This document shows positions 8,234 to 15,851 of a stretch of 23,126 nt of DNA, piece after piece. Position numbers and translations under genes: made by a program. Origin of the DNA: DASZIT01 sp052143315 (GTDB lineage: Bacteria > Actinomycetota > Acidimicrobiia > Acidimicrobiales > RAAP-2). The DNA lies in contig JBKQTE010000016.1 of NCBI GenBank assembly GCA_052143315.1, positions 1-23,126 on the forward strand, written 5' to 3'. Every line of letters begins with the position of its first letter. Position 1 is the stretch's first letter. The notes below the pieces were generated by a model that worked only from the letters and a program-made list of their open reading frames with translations, was not told the DNA's origin and searched no databases.

Positions 8234-9292
8234 TCAGGTGGCCTCCTTGCCCAACCACCCCTTCTTCTGGAAGTAGACGAGGAGGCCGAGGGCGCACACC
8301 ACCTCCAGCCCGATCCCGTAGATGAGGAAGGGCCTGCCGCCGATGATGTGGGCCACCAGCCACGAGAAGTTCTGGCCGAAGAAGCCGGTCAGGAAGGACA
8401 GCGGCAGGAAGATGGTGGCGATGATGGTCAGCTGCTTCATGACCACGTTCAGCTTGTTGGAGACGGTCGACAGGTGGGTGTCGAGCGTGCCGCTGAGCAG
8501 GTCGCGGTAGCTGTCGACCATGTCGCTGATCCGGATCAGGTGGTCGTAGAGGTCGCGCATGTAGCGCTGGCCCTCGTCGTTGACCCCGGGGATGACGTTG
8601 ACGCCGGAGATGATGCTGGCGAACATGTCGCGCTGGGGGGTGACCACCTTCCGGATCGACACCAGGGTCCGCTTCATCTCGAAGAGGGTCCCCAGCTGCT
8701 GGTTGGTCGGGTTGACCAGGATGGCGTCCTCCAGCTCGTCGATGGCGTTGTCGAAGGTGTTGAGGAAGGGGAAGAAGGTGTCGACCAGCTGGTCGATGAT
8801 CAGGTAGAGCAGGGCGATCTGTGGCGTCTCCAGCTCCGAGGGGCGGTGGTGGCCGACCCGGACGCGCACGTCGGTGAGGGCCGGGCAGTCGCCCCGGTGG
8901 ACGGTGATCACGTAGGCCTCGGCGATGAAGAAGTGGACCTCGGTCGTCCCCTTGCCGTCGGCGCTGGCCCCGTGGACCACCATGTAGGTGAAGGTGTCGT
9001 AGTCGTCGAGCTTGGGTCGCTGCCCGAAGTGCTGGGCGTCCTCCACCGCCAGCTGGTGGAGGTGGAACGTGTCGAGCAACAGGTCGCGTGCCTCGTCGTC
9101 GACCCCGTCGAGGTCGAACCAGAAGAAGGAGCCCGAGTCCAGGCTCTGCTTGAGGAGCTCGGCGGTGGCGGTGACGGTGGTGCCCTGGTGGGTGATCAGT
9201 CCCTGCATCCCCTGATTCTGGCGCCGGAGGCTGCGGCGGGTGGGGATGGGGAGGGCCATCGGCTGGTCGTAGGTCGCGACCGCCACGGTCAC
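8234..9292 (-). CDS. corA: CorA-family divalent metal ion transporter (GQN variant)
   Basis: A 352-residue CorA-superfamily channel. A cytoplasmic alpha/beta funnel domain (FFWFDLDGVDDEARDLLLDTFHLHQLAVEDAQ...RPKLDDYDTFTYMVV) leads to long helices and two C-terminal membrane segments: LNVVMKQLTIIATIFLPLSFLTGFFGQNF and, after a periplasmic loop, FLIYGIGLEVVCALGLLVYF. The canonical selectivity motif GMN is GQN here, so magnesium specificity is likely but not certain. GTG 9292 overlaps the stop of the gamma-carbonic-anhydrase gene (GTGA); an ATG 33 bases downstream is an alternative start. Upstream extension of the same frame runs antisense to other genes and is not coding. Confidence 0.92.
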   Translation of the reverse strand: MTVAVATYDQPMALPIPTRRSLRRQNQGMQGLITHQGTTVTATAELLKQSLDSGSFFWFDLDGVDDEARDLLLDTFHLHQLAVEDAQHFGQRPKLDDYDTFTYMVVHGASADGKGTTEVHFFIAEAYVITVHRGDCPALTDVRVRVGHHRPSELETPQIALLYLIIDQLVDTFFPFLNTFDNAIDELEDAILVNPTNQQLGTLFEMKRTLVSIRKVVTPQRDMFASIISGVNVIPGVNDEGQRYMRDLYDHLIRISDMVDSYRDLLSGTLDTHLSTVSNKLNVVMKQLTIIATIFLPLSFLTGFFGQNFSWLVAHIIGGRPFLIYGIGLEVVCALGLLVYFQKKGWLGKEAT

Positions 9293-9807
9293 TCGACCCG
9301 GGCCAGCTCCTGGCGATACCGGTGGCCGTTGGCCACGTACTCGATGGCCGAGAGCCGGATCACCTCCGGGCTCGACCGACCGGTCTTGATCACCGCCGGA
9401 ACACCGACCGCCAGGGCGCCGGCCGGCACCACCATGCGGTTGGGGACGACGGCGTTGGCGCCGACGGTGGCGCCGGTCTCCACCACCGCGTGGTGCAGCA
9501 CCACCGAGCCCGAGCCGACCAGCGACTCGTCCTGCATGGTGCACCCCTCCAGATGGGCCAGGTGCCCGATGACGCAGCCGTCCCCGACGATGGTGGGGAA
9601 TCCGGGGCCGGCGTGGATGACGGTCCCGTCCTGGACCGACGACCTGGCCCCGATGGTGATGGTGCCGAAGTCGCCCCGCAGCACCGTACCCGGCCACACG
9701 GTCGACTCCGGCCCGATGGTGACGTCGCCGATGACCACCGCATCGGGGTGGACGAAGGCCTCGGAGTGGATGCTGGGGACGAGCTCGCCCAGGCGGTAGA
9801 TGGTCAT
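9289..9807 (-). CDS. Gamma-carbonic-anhydrase-like left-handed beta-helix protein
   Basis: A 172-residue hexapeptide-repeat protein. Repeats of the [IV]G type run from about residue 18 to 140 (VVIGDVTIGPESTVWPG, GTITIGARSSVQDGTVI and so on), with a C-terminal helix. The trimeric family uses three His for zinc. His65 (VIHAG) and His82 (IGH) are present, but the third position, normally the His in 'LHGC', is Glu87 in HLAHLEGC, with a nearby His85. Either His85/Glu87 completes the site or the protein is not a true carbonic anhydrase. It is translationally coupled to corA downstream, so bicarbonate or metal homeostasis is one possible shared theme, but this is inference. Confidence 0.88.
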   Translation of the reverse strand: MTIYRLGELVPSIHSEAFVHPDAVVIGDVTIGPESTVWPGTVLRGDFGTITIGARSSVQDGTVIHAGPGFPTIVGDGCVIGHLAHLEGCTMQDESLVGSGSVVLHHAVVETGATVGANAVVPNRMVVPAGALAVGVPAVIKTGRSSPEVIRLSAIEYVANGHRYRQELARVE

Positions 9808-9906
9808 TGGGTGACCCTAGGCGAACGGCGAACGGCCAGCGCCGGTCGGCCCCGACCCTCGCCCACCCCGCGCCGAGCGCCGGGCGGCCGGGCCGGCGTG
9901 GGAAGA

Positions 9907-9920
9907 TAGAACCTGTTCTG
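9907..9920 (+). promoter_or_regulatory. KstR-like operator before the amidohydrolase gene
   Basis: TAGAACCTGTTCTG is an inverted repeat AGAAC-CT-GTTCT. It fits the published KstR consensus TnnAACnnGTTnnA except for the last base. It lies 28 bases before the amidohydrolase ATG. KstR is the TetR-family repressor of cholesterol catabolism in mycobacteria and rhodococci. A second, perfect match lies before the P450 gene at 14649-14662, which strengthens the case. No repressor gene is in the window. Confidence 0.5.
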
Positions 9921-9948
9921 GTGGGGACCACGCAGCGAGGAGACGGCC

Positions 9949-11139
9949 ATGAGCGGATTCGATGATCTCGGTCACCCGGTGTTCGACGGGGACAACCACT
10001 ACTACGAGGCACTCGACGCCTTCACCCGCCACCTCGCCCCGGCCCTCGGGCCCCGGGTCATCGAGTGGTGCGAGATCGGCGGGCGCCGGTACCACGTGAT
10101 CGGGGGTCGGGTGTGCCGGGCGGTCACCAACCCCACCTTCGACCCGGTGGCCCTGCCGGGGGCGATGTACGAGTACTTCAGGGGGAACCCCGAGGGTCGC
10201 AACCCGATGGAGTTCCTGGCCGGCCGGGAGCCGATCCGCGCCGCCTACCGTGACCCGGCGGCCCGGCTGGCCGCCCTCGACGAGCAGGGCCTGGACGGCT
10301 GCCTCCTCTTCCCCACCCTCGGGATGATCTACGAGGAGCCACTGGCCCACGACCCCGAGGCGGTCTGCCTGCTCTTCCGCGCCTTCAACCGGTGGTTGGC
10401 CGAGGACTGGCCGTTCGCCTACGCCGACCGGATCTTCTCGGCGCCGTACCTCACGCTGGCCGACCCGGCGTGGGCCGCCGAGGAGCTCCGTTGGGCCCTC
10501 GACAACGGGGCCCGTTCGGTGGTCATGCGCCCGGCGGCACCGACCACCGTCGAGGGCCGCAAGAACCCGTTCGACCCGGTCTTCGACGCCTTCTGGGGGC
10601 TGGCCAACGAGGCGGGGATCGCGGTGGTCGTCCATGCCGGCGACAGTGGCGGATCGTCCAACGGGTACGCCGTCGACGGGTTCGCCGCCACCTTCTCCGG
10701 CGGTTGGAAGCCCTCCATCAGGTCGTTCGCCATCGAGCAGGCCGTCCGCGACTACCTGCTCACCCTGATCTTCGAGCGCCACCTCGACCGGTTCCCCAAC
10801 CTCCGGATCGCCTCCATCGAGAACGGGGCGGAGTACCTGCCCGACCTGATCAAAAAGGTCCGCTCGACCTCCAACAAGATGCCCGGCTACTGGACCGACG
10901 ACCCGATCGAGACCTTCCGGCGCCACGTGTGGATCAACCCGTTCTGGGAGGACGACGTTCACACGGTGGTGGAGTGCATGGGAGCCGACCGGGTGGTCTT
11001 CGGCTCCGACTGGCCGCACATCGAGGCCCTCCCCGAGCCGCGTGACTACATCCGGGAGCTGAAGGACTTCGAGCCCGAGGAGCGGAGGAAGATCCTCAAC
11101 GACAACGTCCGGGAGCTGATCACCCTCCGACCCACCTGA
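9949..11139 (+). CDS. Amidohydrolase_2 (metal-dependent hydrolase) family protein
   Basis: A 396-residue TIM-barrel hydrolase of the PF04909 type. The metal-binding pattern is visible: an N-terminal D-N-H (FDGDNHYYE, 12-20), a mid-barrel His in IAVVVHAGD, and a C-terminal Asp in VVFGSDWPHIE, followed by the usual tail EERRKILNDNVRELI. Relatives hydrolyse or decarboxylate ring and keto-acid intermediates; the substrate is unknown here. ATG 9949 is well placed behind GAGGAG. The KstR-like box in the leader suggests induction by a steroid- or lipid-derived acyl-CoA, but this rests on sequence alone. It converges with the coiled-coil gene, with 3 bases between stops. Confidence 0.88.
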   Translation: MSGFDDLGHPVFDGDNHYYEALDAFTRHLAPALGPRVIEWCEIGGRRYHVIGGRVCRAVTNPTFDPVALPGAMYEYFRGNPEGRNPMEFLAGREPIRAAYRDPAARLAALDEQGLDGCLLFPTLGMIYEEPLAHDPEAVCLLFRAFNRWLAEDWPFAYADRIFSAPYLTLADPAWAAEELRWALDNGARSVVMRPAAPTTVEGRKNPFDPVFDAFWGLANEAGIAVVVHAGDSGGSSNGYAVDGFAATFSGGWKPSIRSFAIEQAVRDYLLTLIFERHLDRFPNLRIASIENGAEYLPDLIKKVRSTSNKMPGYWTDDPIETFRRHVWINPFWEDDVHTVVECMGADRVVFGSDWPHIEALPEPRDYIRELKDFEPEERRKILNDNVRELITLRPT

Positions 11140-11142
11140 GCG

Positions 11143-11493
11143 CTACGCGCCCTCGGCGGTGACCGGCCCGGACGGTTCATTCCCGGGCAGGTGGTCGAGC
11201 GCCTCGCGCACCGCGAAGTGCTGGAGGCGCAGGAAGTCGAGGGCGTCCTCGATCTGCTGGTGGTTGGCCCGCTCCTCGGACTCGATACTCCGGGCCAGGT
11301 GCTCGAGTACCTCCAGTCGGGTCTGGAGCCTGGCCACGGCCGCCCGCTGCTCGTCCAGGGCGGCGGTGGCGCTCCCCACCCGGAGACCGACCTGGCGGAG
11401 GTCGTCGCGCACGCCCTCGAGCGCCGAGGTGACCGACCCATCGATCACCGAGCGCAGCCGCTTCGCCGCCCATGCCTTCGGACCGGCGGTCAC
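11143..11493 (-). CDS. Small coiled-coil protein coupled to the fucosyltransferase
   Basis: A 116-residue protein of unknown function. After a basic start (AGPKAWAAKRLRSVI), nearly the whole chain is predicted coiled coil: heptad-like LEGVRDDLRQVGLRVGSATAALDEQRAAVARLQTRLEVLEHLARSIESEE, then a helical FLRLQHFAVREALDHL. No signal peptide or membrane segment is seen. The GTG start at 11493 overlaps the fucosyltransferase stop (GTGA), so the two are translationally coupled. The longer open frame to 11670 lies antisense-shifted within the fucosyltransferase gene and looks unreal. Similar small coiled-coil proteins accompany glycosyltransferase genes in polysaccharide clusters; whether it binds or scaffolds the enzyme is inference. 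Confidence 0.72.
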   Translation of the reverse strand: MTAGPKAWAAKRLRSVIDGSVTSALEGVRDDLRQVGLRVGSATAALDEQRAAVARLQTRLEVLEHLARSIESEERANHQQIEDALDFLRLQHFAVREALDHLPGNEPSGPVTAEGA

Positions 11494-12212
11494 GAATCGA
11501 GCACGATGGCGCCGGCGGGGAACATCAGCTCGGGGTCCAGCTTGGCCGCCAGGGGGTCGCCCTCGGCCATGGCCGGGCCGAACCACCGGCGGGGGTAGAT
11601 GCCACGACCGGTGCTCAGCCAGGCACCCCACCACGAAAAGGTGGAGTTGGCGGAGATGACCTCGTCGCACGACGCCATCAGGAAGAGGTCCTCATAGTCC
11701 CGATTGTGCCGCATGAACACGCACTCCGACGGGAGGTTCCGGCGGCACCAGTCGATGTCGTCCGAGAAGACCACGTACGGCGGCGAGGTGAGGGACATCG
11801 CCTCCTCGTAGTAGCGGCGTCCGAGGGGGAGATAGGTGTCCGCCAGGGCCAGGTAGTCGGACCGGCGGACGTGGACCGCCGTCCGGTGGGGAAGCTCGAG
11901 CAGCCGCCGGTGGTAGCGGGCGATCGGCTCCCAGGCATCGGGGCTGGGGGCGAAGATCCGGCGGATCAGGGGCTCGATGTCGGCGAAGTAGCCCACCTCC
12001 TGCAGCCAGTCGTAGCCGAGGTCCTCGTCGTCGCCGGCCGGCCAGGAGAGATCGGGGAAGTACTCGTCGGGGACCGAGAAGTAGGGCCGGTAGCGCCAGT
12101 AGGGGAAGCCCGCCCGGACGCCCCGTGCCTCCGCGATCCCCAGGGTCGAGGCGATCTGCCACAGCTGGTTGCCGAGCCGACCGTTGCGGCCGAGCAGCCG
12201 GTAGGTGAGCAC
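11490..12212 (-). CDS. Alpha-1,2-fucosyltransferase-like glycosyltransferase, GT11 family
   Basis: A 240-residue GT11 enzyme, predicted to transfer fucose from GDP-fucose to a surface glycan. Three GT11 signatures are clear: GRLGNQLWQIAS near the N-terminus (11-22), HVRRSDY (114-120; the GDP-binding 'HxRRxD' motif) and ISANSTFSWWGAWLS (about 186-200). It is slightly shorter than many relatives. GTG 12212 is preferred because family members begin just before the 'RL.G.LGNQ' strand; GTG 12242 would add ten uncharacteristic residues, and neither has a good ribosome site. It is divergent from GDP-L-fucose synthase, which makes its likely donor, a strong contextual match. Confidence 0.85.
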   Translation of the reverse strand: MLTYRLLGRNGRLGNQLWQIASTLGIAEARGVRAGFPYWRYRPYFSVPDEYFPDLSWPAGDDEDLGYDWLQEVGYFADIEPLIRRIFAPSPDAWEPIARYHRRLLELPHRTAVHVRRSDYLALADTYLPLGRRYYEEAMSLTSPPYVVFSDDIDWCRRNLPSECVFMRHNRDYEDLFLMASCDEVISANSTFSWWGAWLSTGRGIYPRRWFGPAMAEGDPLAAKLDPELMFPAGAIVLDS

Positions 12213-12337
12213 GCCGGAATTGTGCCAGAGATAGAGTCGCACCTAGCACCGACGGAGCTCGGGCGACCCGTCGTCCGTTGGAGGGGCCGCGACTGCGAGC
12301 CCTGTCGCCGTTGTCGTACGTACAGAGAGAGCCGATC

Positions 12338-13303
12338 GTGTCTGTCGAGATACCCCTCGAGTCCCCGATCTTCGTCGCCGGGCATCGCGGCCTGGTCGGC
12401 TCCGCCCTGGTGGCGAGGTTGGAGCGCGAGGGCTTCACCAATCTCCTCCTCGCCACCCGTCGGGAGCTCGACCTCCGCGATGCCTCGGCGGTCACTGCCT
12501 GGATGGAGGCGAATCGACCAGAGATGGTGTTCCTGGTGGCCGGAACGGTCGGGGGGATCATGGCCAACTCCACCCGGCCGGCGGAGTTCCTCTTCGACAA
12601 CATGATGATCCACGCCAGCGTCATCGAGGCCAGCCGGCTGGTGGGCGTGCGCAGGCTCCTGTACCTCGGCAGCTCCTGCATCTACCCGCGGGGTGCCACC
12701 CAGCCCATCCGGGAGGAGGCGCTCCTCACCGGCCCGCTGGAGCCGACCAACGAGGCCTACGCCATCGCCAAGATCGCCGGTATCCGCCTGTGCGAGACCT
12801 ATCGCACCCAGTACGGGTGCGACTTCATCTCGGCCATGCCCACCAACCTGTACGGGCCGCGCGACAACTTCGGGCTCGAGAGCAGCCACGTCCTCCCGGC
12901 GATGATCCGGAAGTTCTACGAGGCACGCCAGCGAGGCGACCGGACGGTGACGATCTGGGGATCCGGTACGCCGATGCGTGAGTTCCTCCACGTCGAGGAC
13001 CTGGCCGACTGCTGCCTGTTCCTGATGCGCCACTACGACGGGGCGGGCCACATCAACGTCGGTACCGGCCAGGAGCTATCGATCGCCGACCTCGCCGACA
13101 TCGTCCGCCGCATCGTGTACCCCGAGGCGTCCATCGTCTACGACGACTCCAAGCCGGACGGCATGCCCCGCAAGGTGCTGGATGTGACCCGCCTCCACCA
13201 GCTCGGTTGGAAAGCGTCGACCCCCCTGGACCGGGGGATCGCCGACACCTACGCCTGGTTCCTCGACCACCAGGCCGACCTCCGGCGCAACGGCGAGTAC
13301 TGA
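12338..13303 (+). CDS. fcl: GDP-L-fucose synthase (NAD(P)-dependent epimerase/reductase)
   Basis: A 321-residue extended short-chain dehydrogenase. It converts GDP-4-keto-6-deoxymannose to GDP-L-fucose. The Rossmann motif is FVAGHRGLVGSALV (G15, G18, G21). The catalytic region is LGSSCIYPRGATQPI (from 110), with the expected Ser and Cys, and Y141-AIA-K145. MPTNLYGPRDNF and the HVEDLADCCLFLM segment are family-specific. GTG 12338 is chosen from alignment to the family and a purine-rich GAGAGAG upstream; the frame could begin at 12278 but those residues look like leader sequence. The partner enzyme GDP-mannose 4,6-dehydratase (gmd), usually adjacent, is not present in the window. Confidence 0.92.
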   Translation: MSVEIPLESPIFVAGHRGLVGSALVARLEREGFTNLLLATRRELDLRDASAVTAWMEANRPEMVFLVAGTVGGIMANSTRPAEFLFDNMMIHASVIEASRLVGVRRLLYLGSSCIYPRGATQPIREEALLTGPLEPTNEAYAIAKIAGIRLCETYRTQYGCDFISAMPTNLYGPRDNFGLESSHVLPAMIRKFYEARQRGDRTVTIWGSGTPMREFLHVEDLADCCLFLMRHYDGAGHINVGTGQELSIADLADIVRRIVYPEASIVYDDSKPDGMPRKVLDVTRLHQLGWKASTPLDRGIADTYAWFLDHQADLRRNGEY

Positions 13304-13316
13304 TTCAGCTGTCGGG

Positions 13317-13343
13317 CCGGTACCGGCGCGACGCCGGTGCCGG
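13317..13343. terminator. Hairpin between convergent fcl and P450 genes
   Basis: Arms CCGGTACCGGCG and CGCCGGTGCCGG pair at 11 of 12 positions around a CGA loop. The hairpin fills most of the 45-base gap between two convergent stop codons. It has no T-run on either side, as is common for actinobacterial terminators, and could stop transcription from both directions. Confidence 0.6.
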
Positions 13344-13348
13344 GTCCA

Positions 13349-14587
13349 CTAGGACTGCTCGGGGGTGTACTCGACCGGCAGCGACTCGATGGCATGGACC
13401 AGGGCGTGCTCGCCGTAGGTGGGGGTGACGCCGGCCGGGACCACCATGTCGGGGAACCGGCGCACCAGCTCCTCGAAGAGGACCCGGATCTCCAGCCGGG
13501 CCAGGTTGATCCCCATGCAGACGTGCGGGCCCATGCCGAAGGCCAGGTGGGGGTTGGGGTTCCGGTCGATGCGGAGGTCGTCGGGGCGGTCGAAGACCTC
13601 CTCGTCGCGATTGGCCGACTGGTAGAGGAGGAGGAGCCGCTCTCCCTCGGCGATCTCCTGGCCGCGGACGACCGTCGGCTCGGTGGCCGTCCGGACGAAG
13701 CTGATCACCGGGCTCACGTACCGGCAGATCTCGTCGGGCATGGTGGACAACAGGCCGGGTTCGTCGTGGAGACGTCGCCACTGGTCGGGGAAGCGTTGGA
13801 AGGCGACCATGCCCCCGGAGATGGCGTTGCGGGTCGTTTCGTTACCGGCCACCAGCAGCACCACCAGAAACATGGTCAGCTCGTCGAGGGTCAGCTCGTC
13901 GTTCGACTCGAGCACGCCCTCCTCGTCCGCCCCGACCAGGATGCTGATGACGTCCTCGGGCATCGTCCGGCCGGCGCGATGGTCCTGCCGGCGCTCCTCG
14001 ATCAGTGCGGACAGGTAGCCCACGTACTCACCGAATGCCGCGGCGGCGTCGGCCAGCATGGGGTCGTCGGGGTCGCTCCGCCCTTCGCCACCCATCATCC
14101 GGTCGGACCAGTGTCCCAGGCGGACCCGGTCCTCGACGGGCAGCCCCATCAGCTCGGCGATGACCACCAGTGGGACCGGGACGGCGATGTCGTCCACGAA
14201 CTCGCACGACGACCGGTGGGCGATGCCGTCGAGCACTTCCGTCACCACCTGGCGGACCCGGTCCTCCATGGTGCGGATCATCCGGGGGGAGAACCCCTTG
14301 TTCAGCAGGCGACGCTGCCGGACGTGACGTTCGCCGTCCAGCCCGACCAGGGAGAGATCGACCGACTGGGTGGGGCGGATTCCCCGGCCCGAGCAGAACA
14401 GGTCGGCGTGGGTGGAGACGTGGGCGACGTCGGCGTGCCGGGATAGGACCCAGAGCTCGTGGGCCTCGTCCCAGACGATCGGCCGGTGGGCCCGAAGCCA
14501 GGCGTAGCCGGGGTGGGGATCGAGATAGAAGGTGCGTTCGAGAACGTCGATGTCACATGTCGGTCGTGTGGTCGTCGGCACCATCAT
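13349..14587 (-). CDS. Cytochrome P450, CYP142/CYP125-like (probable steroid or lipid hydroxylase)
   Basis: A 412-residue class I bacterial P450. Landmarks are the I-helix oxygen-binding motif AGNETTR (247-253), the ExxR pair Glu286/Arg289, and the heme loop FGMGPHVCMG with Cys357 as iron ligand. The stretches SGRGIRPTQ, LVGLDGERHVRQRRLLNKGFS and RNPNPHLAFGMG resemble CYP142 and CYP125, which oxidise the side chain of cholesterol in mycobacteria. ATG 14587 is supported by GGGGGAG six bases upstream; the frame runs further but lacks homology there. No ferredoxin or reductase gene is adjacent. A promoter with a KstR-type operator precedes it. Steroid substrate is inference from both lines of evidence. 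Confidence 0.93.
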   Translation of the reverse strand: MMVPTTTRPTCDIDVLERTFYLDPHPGYAWLRAHRPIVWDEAHELWVLSRHADVAHVSTHADLFCSGRGIRPTQSVDLSLVGLDGERHVRQRRLLNKGFSPRMIRTMEDRVRQVVTEVLDGIAHRSSCEFVDDIAVPVPLVVIAELMGLPVEDRVRLGHWSDRMMGGEGRSDPDDPMLADAAAAFGEYVGYLSALIEERRQDHRAGRTMPEDVISILVGADEEGVLESNDELTLDELTMFLVVLLVAGNETTRNAISGGMVAFQRFPDQWRRLHDEPGLLSTMPDEICRYVSPVISFVRTATEPTVVRGQEIAEGERLLLLYQSANRDEEVFDRPDDLRIDRNPNPHLAFGMGPHVCMGINLARLEIRVLFEELVRRFPDMVVPAGVTPTYGEHALVHAIESLPVEYTPEQS

Positions 14588-14633
14588 CGTGATCTCCCCC
14601 GCCCCCGCATCAACGGAGGTCTCGCTGTGTCCC

Positions 14634-14644
14634 TGTCCGGGACA
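14634..14644. promoter_or_regulatory. Short perfect palindrome at the predicted P450 transcription start
   Basis: TGTCCGGGACA is an exact inverted repeat (TGTCC-G-GGACA) directly downstream of the predicted -10 element, covering the expected start of transcription. It could be a second operator or just chance in GC-rich DNA. Confidence 0.3.
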
Positions 14645-14673
14645 ATAGTAGAACGCGTTCCAGTTGATGTCCA
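14645..14673 (-). promoter_or_regulatory. P450 promoter with overlapping KstR-type operator
   Basis: On the minus strand, -35 TGGACA (14668-14673) and -10 TACTAT (14645-14650) are separated by exactly 17 bases. The operator TGGAACGCGTTCTA (14649-14662 on the + strand) matches KstR consensus TnnAACnnGTTnnA at every fixed base and covers the spacer and edge of the -10. A repressor bound here would block RNA polymerase. The ATG is about 58 bases downstream. The rest of the 14588-14889 gap holds no convincing gene: the frame open through 14740 lacks a ribosome site and coding character before 14890. Confidence 0.7.
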
Positions 14674-14889
14674 GTATTCGGACTGGGGTATCGGGGCTTC
14701 CCACGCCATTGCCGGCGTCGGCTTGGATCCAGCGCCGGCATGAGCGACCGGTCAAGTACCAGGTGGTGGTGGGAGTCCACGGCGATGAGGACTTTCGACT
14801 CTGGGAGGCGGTCCTCTGATCGTCAAGGCTGCTCATCGAGGTTGCAACTCGGTCGTCCTGTCCGTGCGGCCATGTGTAGGAGGTGGAAG

Positions 14890-15837
14890 GTGAACCGACT
14901 GCTTCGGCTCGGAGGTCTGTTGGGGTTGACCGTCATGCTGGTCCTCTGCTGCCCAATCGGCTTGGGCCCGGCGTCGGCCTCCCCCGCCCGTGCCGGCTAC
15001 TGGCTATTGGGCGGGGACGGTGGCGTGTTCGCCTTCGGGGCACCGTTCCACGGTTCGGCCGCCTCGGACGCCACTCGCTGCCCGTCCAACCCGCCGGCGC
15101 GGTCCATGCCGAACGGCTCGTGCTGGTCCGTGGCCCCAACCTCTGACGGCGGTGGGTACTGGATCCTGAACGCCTACAGCGGGACCATCTACACCTACGG
15201 TGACGCCGTCTCCTACGGGCAGCCCGCCGACACCGCCGCATACGGCGGAGGGGCTGATCTGTGGCCCACCGGCATTGGCATCGTCGCAACGCCCGACGGA
15301 AAGGGCTACTGGGTGTTGGAAGAAGGGCTCAGTGGACTTGGCTCGGTCCAGCCATTCGGCGATGCCGCCTCCTACGGCGACGAGGCCACCATCGCCCACG
15401 CGGCGGGGCACGTCGGCACCCCGGTGGCCATGGCCGCAACGCCCGACGGCAAGGGCTACTGGATCGTCGACAGCGACGGCGGCGTGTTCAGCTTCGGGGA
15501 CGCCACCTTCTTCGGGTCGATGGGCGGCAGTCGGCTCAACGGTCCGGTGGTCGGCATGGCCACCACGTCCGACGGCAAGGGTTACTGGCTGGCGGGCTCC
15601 GACGGCGGCGTGTTCGGCTTCGGCGACGCCGCGTTCGGCGGGTCCGTGGCTGGCACCGTGCTGGCCGATCCGGTGATCGGCATCGCCGCCGACCCGTCGG
15701 GTCCCGGGTACTGGTTGGCAGGCTCCGACGGCGGCGTGTTCGCGCTCGACGGCGCCCCGTTCCTGGGATCCCTGGGTGGGCAACGACTCAACGATCCGGT
15801 GTTCGCCATCCGCGCCGCACCGGCAGCGATCGGATAG
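14890..15837 (+). CDS. Secreted six-repeat protein (predicted beta-propeller), copy 1
   Basis: A 315-residue exported protein. A signal peptide covers residues 1-31 (basic NRLLR, hydrophobic core, then GPASAS). The mature chain is six repeats of about 45-50 residues, each opening with GYW: GYWLLGGDGGVFAFG, GYWILNAYSG, GYWVLEEG, GYWIVDSDGGVFSFGDATFFGSMGG, and two closely similar repeats beginning GYWLAGSDGGVF. Six such units fit a six-bladed propeller; this is inference. Repeats 1-3 are irregular, and a Cys pair in the first linker (TRCPSN...GSCWS) may form a disulfide. Function is unknown; such repeats are frequent in secreted Acidimicrobiia proteins. GTG 14890 is fixed by a perfect AGGAGG six bases upstream. 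Copy 2 follows after 14 bases. Confidence 0.85.
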   Translation: MNRLLRLGGLLGLTVMLVLCCPIGLGPASASPARAGYWLLGGDGGVFAFGAPFHGSAASDATRCPSNPPARSMPNGSCWSVAPTSDGGGYWILNAYSGTIYTYGDAVSYGQPADTAAYGGGADLWPTGIGIVATPDGKGYWVLEEGLSGLGSVQPFGDAASYGDEATIAHAAGHVGTPVAMAATPDGKGYWIVDSDGGVFSFGDATFFGSMGGSRLNGPVVGMATTSDGKGYWLAGSDGGVFGFGDAAFGGSVAGTVLADPVIGIAADPSGPGYWLAGSDGGVFALDGAPFLGSLGGQRLNDPVFAIRAAPAAIG

Positions 15838-15851
15838 ACGGGAGCGACGCA

